NCBI GenBank assembly: GCA_007134695.1 | Contig: SLKI01000008.1 | Coordinates: forward strand, 124,001-188,000 | DNA: 64,000 nt | Reading direction: 5' to 3' | Origin: Balneolaceae bacterium | Lineage (GTDB): Bacteria > Bacteroidota > Rhodothermia > Balneolales > Balneolaceae | Shown: positions 44,034 through 52,420 of the stretch, in pieces | Position numbering within the stretch: the stretch's first letter is position 1 | How the letters are laid out: each line of letters begins with the position of its first letter | Made by a program: the position numbers and the translations under genes | The notes under the pieces: generated by a model | What the model was told of the DNA's origin: nothing | The model's input: the letters and a program-made list of their open reading frames with translations, nothing else | Databases searched by the model: none

Positions 44034-45071
44034 TTATACAGGATACTTTTTTACCCAGTCCTGAGCCAGCTTATACCCGGAGCGATAAGCATGCTCTGCC
44101 AGGTTTCCTTCAAAATAATCCCCAATGACCCCAACCGGGGCTTCGTCACGTTCATTTTCAAAATAGGGTCGATCCAGAAATCGGTTCCCCTGGAAAAACT
44201 TCCAGTACCGTAAATGGGCCCAATCCGGAGTAATTGCCCAGTTACCGGCAATCCCTCCCAAATGGTTTAATATATTATCGATATAGGGCTGCTGCTCCTG
44301 ATCTTCGACCCAGCTTTTGGCAAAATCCGCAGTCGTTTGTACCACAAGCGCGGTTCCGGGGAGATCCCTTTTGGAGTTTTCATTAACGATCTGCCTGATC
44401 ACAGGGTTATCACATATCAAGGCATCCCACTGCGGCGGATCGTTCTCTTCGTAATGTGCCATAAGCGTCAGGCCCGGCTGAAATGTTATTTCATCGATCT
44501 CACGAATCACTTTCAGTGTTTCTGTTTCATCTTGAGTCGTCATCAACAAGCCGTACGCTTCCGGTGCAGATGTTGCAATGATGACTGCATCTACTTCGAA
44601 AGTGTCGAAACTGGTCAGATTGATCATCCAGGGACGTTTTTTTCTGCGACCTGCGCCGATAAAAGTCAGTCCGGCAGCTTTCGTCTTGGTATGAATATCA
44701 ACCCACCTCGAGAGGTCTTCGGCGACTGATGCCAGCCCGGCCGGTGCTGCAAACATCGGTGTACGTATCCAGTCCGGTTTGTACCGCTTGATCGCCTGGC
44801 CATCATGTTGCCACATCTTTTCTCCCCAGACCCGGAGCAACCCTCTGTCGATCAATTCAGAAATCAAACCCCGAAACTCCGGTTTTTCCGCCGTCAGCCA
44901 CGAAAGTCCGTGATCCAGCAGCAGATTATCGTTTTGGCCACTCAGATAGGAAGTCAGCTTGCCTCCAGTTCCATGCTGCCTTTCAAAAAGTGTTACTTCA
45001 TGGCCCGCCTTGGACAACACTTTGCCGGCTGTCAAACCGGCCAGGCCGGCACCAATGATCCCAATTCTCAT
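44034..45071 (-). CDS. FAD-dependent amine oxidase/renalase-like oxidoreductase
   Basis: A 345-residue flavoprotein. The N-terminal dinucleotide-binding motif is GIIGAGLAGLTAG (residues ~4-16), followed by FERQHGTGGKL. The C-terminal segment ends with GVIGDYFEGNLAEHAYRSG, the FAD-contacting helix region seen in renalase-like proteins. The substrate is unknown. The frame continues upstream, but ATG 45071 puts the FAD motif at the usual position. It lies 22 bases downstream of the atuA-like gene. Confidence 0.8.
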   Translation of the reverse strand: MRIGIIGAGLAGLTAGKVLSKAGHEVTLFERQHGTGGKLTSYLSGQNDNLLLDHGLSWLTAEKPEFRGLISELIDRGLLRVWGEKMWQHDGQAIKRYKPDWIRTPMFAAPAGLASVAEDLSRWVDIHTKTKAAGLTFIGAGRRKKRPWMINLTSFDTFEVDAVIIATSAPEAYGLLMTTQDETETLKVIREIDEITFQPGLTLMAHYEENDPPQWDALICDNPVIRQIVNENSKRDLPGTALVVQTTADFAKSWVEDQEQQPYIDNILNHLGGIAGNWAITPDWAHLRYWKFFQGNRFLDRPYFENERDEAPVGVIGDYFEGNLAEHAYRSGYKLAQDWVKKYPV

Positions 45072-45093
45072 AGATCTCTGCGAATTTGTTTCG

Positions 45094-46482
45094 TTAGCTG
45101 TTTTCGTTGTTTCTGTATAGCGTAATACGGGGTGTTGATGCAGATTTTTCGATGAGGGCCGGCCAGAAAGCAACAATTTCACTTGCTTTAGGCCTTCCTC
45201 CGGCGAAACCTGTCACACCGGATGGCCCGGTTAAAATCAATGGGGCAACCTCTTTGCCAAGCCGATTCAGGTCATCACGATCACTGCCACGGATCGAAAT
45301 CCTCATTTCAACTTCCGGCAGATCATTGGAATTACGGAGTGCCGACTGCACCCGATCGGGATTTTCGTCACATCCGTTCAGCCCGATCAGTTCCGTGCGA
45401 AATGTGTCAAAGTTCAAACCCAGCTTCTCCGACCGCTTTTTAAGAATACGAGAAGCTGCTCTCGCTTTTTTGACTGCATCCGGCCGGCAATAGACCAGGC
45501 TCGAAGAAAGCTTGTAGCCGTTGCGATAACTCGCTGAAACCTTGTAGGTAGGCGTGTCGGGATACCCTTTGATTCCGGTAACTTTGACTCGATTCTCCCC
45601 CTCCTCCTCAAGTTGAATCGAAGTGAAATCGGCTACTACATCAGGAGTAATATACTCTGAGGGATCACCAATCTCATAGAGCAGCTGTTCGGCAACTGTC
45701 ATCCGGTTGATCAAACCGCCGGTTCCATCATGTTTGGTAACGTGAAATGTTCCGTCCGGCCGAGCTTCTATGATCGGAAATCCGACATCATCCAGGTTGT
45801 TAACTACATCCCAATCAGTAAAGTTCCCGCCGGATACCTGGGCTCCGCATTCGATAATATGACCTGCTATTGTACCGGAAGCCATTTTGTCGTAGTCGCT
45901 GAAAGGCCAGTCAAATTCATGAATCATCGGTGCGAGAGTCAAACCTGTATCAGTTACCCGTCCCGTAACGATGATGTCGGCTCCTTTTTCAAGCGCTTCG
46001 ACAACCGGACGGCTGCCAAAATAGACATTTGCACTCAGCAACCGGTCTTTCACTTCCGTGATCGGCTCTCCGGTTTCCATATTTTCCAGTAAATGGCCCT
46101 CTTCAATCAATTCATCGATTCGGTCGAGCAGATCATCGCCATCGATCACCGCGATGGTAAGATTCTCTATACCGTGTCTGGCTGCCGACTCCAGGATAGC
46201 GTCCTTGCAAGCTGCCGGGTTGACTCCTCCGGCGTTGGAGATCACTTTGATCCCTTTTTCAACAATCTCGGGAAGCATTTCATCCAGCATCTCAACAAAA
46301 TCCCGGGCATAACCATATTCCGGGTTCCGCATCCTCTGTTTCTGCATGATCGACATGGTTACCTCAGCCAGATAATCCATCACCATGTAGTCAATCTCGC
46401 CTCTGCGAATCTGATCTACAGGTGCACGGGGCAGATCGCCCCAAAAACCCTGTCCCGACGCAATTCGAATCTTCTCTTTCAA
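45094..46482 (-). CDS. AtuA family protein (DUF1446)
   Basis: A 462-residue protein of the AtuA family (PF07287), named from the acyclic terpene utilisation cluster of Pseudomonas. Signatures include ASGQGFWGD at the start, VISNAGGVNPAAC near residue 83, TGRVTDTGLTLAPMIHEF near residue 178 and GPSGVTGFAGGRP near residue 425. The enzymatic role is not known; terpene use is not implied for this organism. It starts at TTG 46482 with AGAGG upstream. A carboxylase beta subunit of the kind found with AtuA elsewhere lies at 52421-54031, but not adjacent. Confidence 0.8.
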   Translation of the reverse strand: MKEKIRIASGQGFWGDLPRAPVDQIRRGEIDYMVMDYLAEVTMSIMQKQRMRNPEYGYARDFVEMLDEMLPEIVEKGIKVISNAGGVNPAACKDAILESAARHGIENLTIAVIDGDDLLDRIDELIEEGHLLENMETGEPITEVKDRLLSANVYFGSRPVVEALEKGADIIVTGRVTDTGLTLAPMIHEFDWPFSDYDKMASGTIAGHIIECGAQVSGGNFTDWDVVNNLDDVGFPIIEARPDGTFHVTKHDGTGGLINRMTVAEQLLYEIGDPSEYITPDVVADFTSIQLEEEGENRVKVTGIKGYPDTPTYKVSASYRNGYKLSSSLVYCRPDAVKKARAASRILKKRSEKLGLNFDTFRTELIGLNGCDENPDRVQSALRNSNDLPEVEMRISIRGSDRDDLNRLGKEVAPLILTGPSGVTGFAGGRPKASEIVAFWPALIEKSASTPRITLYRNNENS

Positions 46483-46531
46483 TGGAAACCTCTATCGGGT
46501 TTTCTGTTGAATTTCAATTTCAGGTTTGAAG

Positions 46532-46585
46532 CCGATTATTTAAATCGGAGTCGTAAATCCTCCCCTGGGCACGCTCAAATGCCCA
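46532..46585. repeat. Two stem-loops in the atuA/uppP divergent region
   Basis: CCGATT (46532-46537) pairs with AATCGG (46543-46548), and TGGGCA (46566-46571) with TGCCCA (46580-46585). Neither is followed by a T-run. They lie in the probable leader of the atuA-like gene and could be operator-like or structural; nothing more can be said. Confidence 0.35.
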
Positions 46586-46742
46586 AATCAAAGAATTCAA
46601 ATATCGCAATTTATCCGGTGGATTAAAACGAAAAGAAAGAAGCTGAAGTTGACCCGGCCGTACAATAACCGGAAATAGCACTTTACTCTACGTTTAAATT
46701 CAGGCTATATTCCCGGTTTTAATTTCAACCTAGCATAACATT

Positions 46743-47612
46743 ATGGCCTGGTGGGTAGCTATTCTGCTCGGAATTATTCAGGGAGTCTTCATGTTCTTCC
46801 CGGTCAGTTCGACCAGCCATCTGGCTATCTTTCAACACTTTCTGATCAGCCGGGGGATAGAAATTCCGTCACCGGATTCCCCGGAGATGATCCTGTTCGA
46901 CCTGATTGTACATGTCGGAACTCTCGTCTCTATTGCGGTCGTTTTTCGCAGAAGTCTGACTATCTACCTGAAAAATTCGCTTCGGGGATTCCTTAATCTG
47001 ATTAAGGGTGCCGGGAAGTATGACCATGTCGGCCGGCTCTATGTACGGTTAACCCTGCTTGGACTGCTGTCGGTCCTGGTAACCGGGATGATCGGGTTTC
47101 CGCTGAAGTCGATGTTCGAATCGGTGTTTGCACAGCCGCTGATGATCAGCGGTTCGCTGGTTGTGACCGGTATTCTTCTTTGGTGGAGCGATATCCTGCC
47201 TGCCCGTAAAACCGGCCTCAGAGATATCGGAATCGGTATCGCCATCATTATCGGTATTGCCCAGGGACTTGCATTACTGCCTGGATTAAGCCGAAGCGGC
47301 ACGACCATTGTCTTCGCGCTATTTGCAGGTATGCAACGGCGCTGGGCGGCCGAATACAGCTTTTTTATAGCGTTTCCAACTATTTTGGGAGCCTCACTTT
47401 TGCAGACGATCGAGGTGATCAACCACGGAGGTCTGATCGACCTGAGCATCACATCAATTCTGATAGGATTTACAGTATCGGCACTGGTTGGAATCCTGGC
47501 TCTTCATCTCGTCCTGGCGCTACTTTACAAGGCCAAATTCCGCTTCTTCTCCTATTATGTCTGGGGGCTGGCGCTGGTCATTATAGTACTTGCACTCAGG
47601 GGCATTTTATAA
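46743..47612 (+). CDS. uppP: UppP-like undecaprenyl-diphosphate phosphatase
   Basis: A 289-residue integral membrane protein with about eight hydrophobic segments. It has the family's SSTSHL near residue 23 and PGLSRSGTT (residues 180-188), and so would recycle the C55 lipid carrier for cell-wall synthesis. The first motif, normally (E/Q)xxxE ahead of FLPxSS, reads Q13-G-V-F-M17 here: the second, catalytic glutamate is Met17. Either this branch works by another residue, or the protein is a divergent paralogue. The gene is divergent from the atuA-like gene across 260 bases containing two small hairpins. Confidence 0.82.
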   Translation: MAWWVAILLGIIQGVFMFFPVSSTSHLAIFQHFLISRGIEIPSPDSPEMILFDLIVHVGTLVSIAVVFRRSLTIYLKNSLRGFLNLIKGAGKYDHVGRLYVRLTLLGLLSVLVTGMIGFPLKSMFESVFAQPLMISGSLVVTGILLWWSDILPARKTGLRDIGIGIAIIIGIAQGLALLPGLSRSGTTIVFALFAGMQRRWAAEYSFFIAFPTILGASLLQTIEVINHGGLIDLSITSILIGFTVSALVGILALHLVLALLYKAKFRFFSYYVWGLALVIIVLALRGIL

Positions 47613-47676
47613 AGATGAATGCCGCCGGCATGCTATACCGGCAACATTCTGTACAGGATTAAAGAATTCCGCTCAG

Positions 47677-48852
47677 TCAATTGCGCGGTTCGATACGAAA
47701 TACGCCCCCATCTCTGGTGTCGTTCAATATATAGATATACCCATCCGACCCTTCCCGTACATCACGTATTCGTCCGATCTCTCCAAGCAGTAGTTCCTCC
47801 TGGTGCAGAACCTCATAATTATGGATAACCGTTCGAAGGATTCGTTCACTTCTCAGGCCGCCTGCCAACAGGTCCCCTTTCCAGTTTGGAAACCGGTCGG
47901 AAGTAACCATCGCCAGCCCTGACGGTGCGAGCGTCGGCATGAATTCGAGAACCGGATCGATCATACCGTCTCTCGTTCGAGCTTCTGTGTGGGGAAAATC
48001 ACCTTGAGATCTGTAATCAAGTCCCAGTGATACGGTTGGCCAGCCATAATTCAAACCGGGTTGAACCAGATTGAGCTCATCACCTCCGCGCGGTCCATGT
48101 TCTGTCGCCCAGATATCGCCGGTTTCGGGGTCGACGACCAGGCCCTGAATATTCCGATGACCATAGGAATAGATCTCCGGCAGTACGTCATCACGTCCGA
48201 CAAACGGATTGTCATCCGGGATCGAACCATCATCATTAAGACGAAGAAGCGTTCCGGCATGATCTCCGAGATCCTGTGCCCGGGGTGGATTGGCACCGCG
48301 GTCTCCGATACTCATCAGGAGTTTGCCGTCATCAGCCCAGGCCAGCCTGGATCCGTAGTGTCGGCCTGGTGATGAGTAACGATCCTGTACAAACAATACT
48401 TCAAATGAGGTCAGGCTGTTTCCCTGAAGGGTTCCGCGGCCCAGGGCAGTTACCGTTTCGCCATCATCATTCGCTTTCGACCAGGTCAGATATACCCATT
48501 GATTCATTTCAAAATCGGGATGGATAGCAACCTCCAACAGGCCGCCCTGACCTCTGGCTTGTACTTCGGGTACTCCCGATATTTCTGTTATCTGACCATC
48601 TTCAACAAGGTTGAGGCGGCCGGGCCGCTCAGTTACCAATTTTCGATCATCCGGCAGGAAAGCGATCGACCAGGGAAATTCAAGTCCGCCGGCTATTTTC
48701 ACAAGCCGTACCTGTTCGTATTGCGTATTGATTTCCCTGGGTTCAAAATCGGAGTCGACATCCTGGCCCACAGCTTCGGGCAGAGTAAAAGTCCCGACTA
48801 CCAGCACAGCAGCTGAGAAGATGAAAGCACGAGAAAATATATTGGAAAGCAT
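47677..48852 (-). CDS. PQQ-dependent aldose sugar dehydrogenase (YliI-like)
   Basis: A 391-residue six-bladed beta-propeller of the soluble glucose/sorbosone dehydrogenase family. A signal peptide (residues ~1-29, ending PEAVGQ) targets it to the periplasm. Family signatures are LEFPWSIAFLPD near residue 57, YGSRLAWADDGKL near residue 165, IYSYGHRNIQGL near residue 227, the ATEHGPRGGDELNLV stretch near residue 248, and LAPSGLAMV near residue 310. The substrate sugar cannot be inferred. No PQQ synthesis genes are present in the window. Confidence 0.88.
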   Translation of the reverse strand: MLSNIFSRAFIFSAAVLVVGTFTLPEAVGQDVDSDFEPREINTQYEQVRLVKIAGGLEFPWSIAFLPDDRKLVTERPGRLNLVEDGQITEISGVPEVQARGQGGLLEVAIHPDFEMNQWVYLTWSKANDDGETVTALGRGTLQGNSLTSFEVLFVQDRYSSPGRHYGSRLAWADDGKLLMSIGDRGANPPRAQDLGDHAGTLLRLNDDGSIPDDNPFVGRDDVLPEIYSYGHRNIQGLVVDPETGDIWATEHGPRGGDELNLVQPGLNYGWPTVSLGLDYRSQGDFPHTEARTRDGMIDPVLEFMPTLAPSGLAMVTSDRFPNWKGDLLAGGLRSERILRTVIHNYEVLHQEELLLGEIGRIRDVREGSDGYIYILNDTRDGGVFRIEPRN

Positions 48853-49223
48853 CTTTACAAGGTTTTTGGTTTGAAATTTCGGGTTTTTGACAAAAAATCG
48901 TTCAATATTAAAGCTGAAAAGAGAAATTATAATACTTCATTTGTACGGTCATATCAAAATTTCTGACCAGGCAATCTGGTTCGATCATTATTGAGGCTCT
49001 AATTCCGGCCTTTTATCGACTCTTCTGCGAGCAGTGCTGCCGGCCCTACGATGAAAAGCGGGTAAAAAGGTGTATAGATCACTTCTTGCAAACGACAATT
49101 AAATTCGGCAAAAGCGATCATAATTTTTACGCAGAGTTGAATTTGAATAATTCGATTTGAATTAAGAAGCCAAAGGAAATATGTTTGTTTAACTGAATAT
49201 TTGCCAAACCCGTGTAAAGCACC
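48853..49223. other. 371-base divergent intergenic region
   Basis: AT-rich spacer between the sugar dehydrogenase (-) and the SUI1-like gene (+). I found no exact TAnnTTTG promoter, no tRNA and no strong hairpin. Longer frames that cross it are shadows without start signals. Confidence 0.4.
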
Positions 49224-49445
49224 ATGCTGAAAATCAAAGAAGCACGTAATCCGAAGACAGGTAAACCGGTCACGGTTATTTCCGGAATAGAGCACAATCC
49301 CCAGGTAATCGAGAATCTGGCTTCGAAACTTAAATCGAGATGTGGTACCGGCGGCCACATCGATAAAAAGTCGATCATCCTGCAGGGTTCACAAACAGAG
49401 AAAGTAAAATCAATCCTCAAAAAAGAGGGATTTAAAATATCCTGA
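49224..49445 (+). CDS. SUI1/eIF1-like translation factor (YciH-like)
   Basis: A 73-residue protein with the eIF1/SUI1 core: LKSRCGTGGHIDKKSIILQG near residue 34, the conserved turn, then KILKKEGFK-type end. Bacterial YciH is ~108 residues, so this is a short form missing most of the N-terminal tail; an in-frame stop nine bases upstream rules out a longer start. SUI1 proteins influence start codon selection. It precedes the patatin gene by 28 bases. Confidence 0.85.
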   Translation: MLKIKEARNPKTGKPVTVISGIEHNPQVIENLASKLKSRCGTGGHIDKKSIILQGSQTEKVKSILKKEGFKIS

Positions 49446-49473
49446 CTAACAGGACGAGAGGGATAAAAATGTC

Positions 49474-51795
49474 ATGACACGCAACCCGATCAGATGGCTC
49501 ATTATCAGCTTTTGTCTGACGCTTCTCTGCGGCTATCTCCTTCCTCAGACAGCTTCCTCCTGGTCGTCCGGGCCTGGGCCGGAATACAGTTCTAATGACC
49601 TGCCATATCATAAAATCAACTTTCCGGAGTCGAATCGATTTAAGTTACAGGAGATGCCTTACAACCCGGACTCCCTGCAGGTTTCACAATGCCTTACGGA
49701 TCAGGATCTTTCCGTCGGCCTGGTACTCAGCGGCGGCGGTGCCAAAGGAATTGCACATGTAGGAGTATTGCGAGTCCTGGAAGAGGCCGGGGTTCGTGTT
49801 GACTATATTTCAGGTACCAGTATGGGCAGCATTGTCGCCGCTCTCTATTCCATTGGCTACACTCCGGATGAACTTTCCGACTTGGCCATTCGATCCGATT
49901 GGGAAGAACTGTTGACCGACCGCATCAGCCGCAGGCTTCTCTCCATGTACGAAAAAGAGAGGGACGAACAGTACATTCTTACTTTTCCGATCACTGAACG
50001 CGGCATCGACCTTCCGACCGGCCTGGTTGCGGGGCAGAATATCTATGCCTGGCTGACCCGACACACCTGGAATGTTCTCGACATCGATGATTTTTCTGAA
50101 CTACCGATCCCCTTTGCGACAGTAGCTACCGACCTTGAAACCGGAGAAGCGGTCGTTTTTAAAGGGGGCTATCTGCCGGACGCCATTCGGTCGAGCATCT
50201 CTTTTCCTTCGGCCCTGATCCCTCACAAGGTCGATGACCGATATCTTCTCGATGGCGGCCTGGTTCGGAATCTTCCGGTCGAAGAGGTGCTGGAGATGGG
50301 TGCGGATTGCGTAATCGCGGTAGACGTCAGTTCCAGGCTGCGGCCGATCGAAGAGCTAAGTTCGCTGGCTATGATTCTTAACCAGGTAGTCTACTTTCGA
50401 ATCATCGAACGGATGGACGAACAGAAAGAGCTTGCCGACCTGGTCATACAGATCAGTGAGCTCGATTCTTATACGGTGGCAGATTTTGACGAGTCGGAAC
50501 GATTTCTTCAACTGGGCGAAGATGAGGCGCGACTCTATCTGGATGAACTGAAAGAAATCGCAGCACGACAGTCCCATTCTCCAACACATCGCAATCCCCT
50601 CCCGCATAGAGACCGAATCTACGTTGACCGGATCTCCGTAAGCGGAAATTCGAACGTGCCTTCCACGGTAATTCAGCTCGAGGCGGAACATCTGGAGGGG
50701 CGATATGTTCAGCGTGAAGAGATCGAAAGTGTGATACGTCAGCTTTACGGAACACGTCTTTTCAACCTGGTTAACTTCAGGATCCATCCGATCGGGGATG
50801 ACAGATATGAACTGGAATTTCGGGTACTGGAACGAACAGAGGATACTTTCCGGGTCGGTGCACGGTATGAATCAAATACCCAGGCCTCTCTTCAGCTCCA
50901 TACTTCGTTTCGCAATCTGATTCACCGGGGATCCGACCTTCAGTTCAACTTCAGGATGGGTCGAGACAGTCACTTTTCCATCGATTATATGCTGATCCGC
51001 GGGCCGGGGGCTAGATTCGGGCTCAATTTGCAGCTGAAGTACGACAGAGAGGAGATTAATTTTTACGCAAACAGTGAGAGGGTTTCGAGCCTGACACATC
51101 ACAATCTGCGGGGCGAACTGATCGCCGGAACTTTTCTGAATCGCAGTTATATGGCAGGTATCGGACTCCGGGGGGATGTTTACACATTATCACAACAGAT
51201 CAACCCGAACGCTATTCCTGTAAGTGAAAAAAACAGTTTAACCCTTTTCGGACAGTACAAGTTGGACACATTGAATCGGCGATCTTTTCCGGTAGATGGT
51301 CACCAACTGTTTATAAGGGCCTCCCTGTCCGATCAGCTCTTTGGCAGCGATGCCAATTTCAATGAACAGAGATTCTACTGGAAGGCATGGCACCAGCTCT
51401 TCGATTTTCTTTCGCTGCAGCATACACTATATCTTGGTAGAACAGATGGAGACCACCTTCCCTGGAGTTATTGGTTTGCACCTAATCGGATCGAACGACC
51501 TATCGGAATGACGAGATTCGGCGGTTATGACCGTTATGAAGTTTCCGGCCGGAACATTCAGCTGCTGTCGGCCGGAGTCCAGGTCGAATTTTTACGACAC
51601 CGCTTTATCCGCCTGGATTTATATGCCGGTAATGTTTTTGATGAGTGGAGCTGGAATGTTCCCGATAATTCCTACAGGACCGGACTGACACTCACCATCG
51701 GGGCACTTTCGATCCTGGGGCCGCTTGAACTGATGCTCTCTCACAGTGCCGAAAACCGCCTTATTTATGAACTACAGATTGGCTACGAATTCTGA
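49474..51795 (+). CDS. Patatin-like phospholipase with POTRA and beta-barrel (PlpD-like)
   Basis: A 773-residue protein with a signal peptide (residues ~1-28), then a patatin lipase domain (~80-300): oxyanion GGGAKG near residue 89, serine in GTSMG near residue 114, and catalytic aspartate in LLDGGLVRN near residue 260. A POTRA domain (~385-465, IYVDRISVSGNSNVP) and a 16-strand Omp85-type barrel (~470-773, ending LQIGYEF) follow. This is the type Vd secretion layout, in which the barrel places the lipase at the outer membrane. The stop overlaps the next start by one base. Confidence 0.9.
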   Translation: MTRNPIRWLIISFCLTLLCGYLLPQTASSWSSGPGPEYSSNDLPYHKINFPESNRFKLQEMPYNPDSLQVSQCLTDQDLSVGLVLSGGGAKGIAHVGVLRVLEEAGVRVDYISGTSMGSIVAALYSIGYTPDELSDLAIRSDWEELLTDRISRRLLSMYEKERDEQYILTFPITERGIDLPTGLVAGQNIYAWLTRHTWNVLDIDDFSELPIPFATVATDLETGEAVVFKGGYLPDAIRSSISFPSALIPHKVDDRYLLDGGLVRNLPVEEVLEMGADCVIAVDVSSRLRPIEELSSLAMILNQVVYFRIIERMDEQKELADLVIQISELDSYTVADFDESERFLQLGEDEARLYLDELKEIAARQSHSPTHRNPLPHRDRIYVDRISVSGNSNVPSTVIQLEAEHLEGRYVQREEIESVIRQLYGTRLFNLVNFRIHPIGDDRYELEFRVLERTEDTFRVGARYESNTQASLQLHTSFRNLIHRGSDLQFNFRMGRDSHFSIDYMLIRGPGARFGLNLQLKYDREEINFYANSERVSSLTHHNLRGELIAGTFLNRSYMAGIGLRGDVYTLSQQINPNAIPVSEKNSLTLFGQYKLDTLNRRSFPVDGHQLFIRASLSDQLFGSDANFNEQRFYWKAWHQLFDFLSLQHTLYLGRTDGDHLPWSYWFAPNRIERPIGMTRFGGYDRYEVSGRNIQLLSAGVQVEFLRHRFIRLDLYAGNVFDEWSWNVPDNSYRTGLTLTIGALSILGPLELMLSHSAENRLIYELQIGYEF

Positions 51796-52406
51796 TGGAT
51801 GAAATCCTGAAAAAACTGGATGAGATCGAAAATGAGCTGGCTCAAAAGCCGGGAGATGCTGAACTCTGGATGGAGCACGGGATCGGACACCAGATTCTGG
51901 GAAATTATGAGAAATCCGCTGGAAGTTTTCGTAATGCTTTGGAGATCGATTCGTCGAATCCCTCCTGTCACTACAATCTGGCTAACACATATACCGAACT
52001 GGAGCGTTACGAAGAGGCGATCACCCACTACCTCAAAGCCGTCGAACTGCGCCCCTGCCATATCCCCTCTCTGAACAATCTGGCGGATGCTTACGAAGCG
52101 ATCGGAGAGAAAAAAAAATCGGAAGAGCTCTTCCGGTATATCACACGAGTCAGCCCGAATAGTGCGCTATCTCATTTTAACCTGGGAAATGCACTTCTCC
52201 GAAACAATCGTCATATCGAAGCAGCCCGGTGTTATCGGCAATCACTCTCTCTCGATCCCGATTTTACCGATGCCTACCACAATATCGCCTGGATATTAAA
52301 AAAGGCGGGTGCTAAAGCTGAAGCTCTTGAGTATGCAGAGAGAGGCCTTGAAACCGATCCTTCGCATGACTCTCTGAAATCGATGATAGAAGAACTGAAA
52401 AAGTAA
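51795..52406 (+). CDS. TPR repeat protein
   Basis: A 203-residue soluble protein of about five tetratricopeptide repeats, with typical 34-residue units such as NPSCHYNLANTYTELERYEE and residues W/LG/Y/A at the conserved positions. It starts within the stop of the patatin gene (TGATG), so the two are probably co-translated. Its partner is unknown; outer membrane lipase assembly is one possibility but is only suggested by context. Confidence 0.82.
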   Translation: MDEILKKLDEIENELAQKPGDAELWMEHGIGHQILGNYEKSAGSFRNALEIDSSNPSCHYNLANTYTELERYEEAITHYLKAVELRPCHIPSLNNLADAYEAIGEKKKSEELFRYITRVSPNSALSHFNLGNALLRNNRHIEAARCYRQSLSLDPDFTDAYHNIAWILKKAGAKAEALEYAERGLETDPSHDSLKSMIEELKK

Positions 52407-52420
52407 GTTGCACACTACCA

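Noticed and set aside
46093-46626. Plus-strand frame of 177 codons across the start of the atuA-like gene
   Set aside because: It is antisense to a clear family gene and has no domain or start signal of its own.
47624-47642. GCCGG/CCGGC hairpin between uppP and the sugar dehydrogenase
   Set aside because: Only 5 bp with no T-run on either strand; could be chance.
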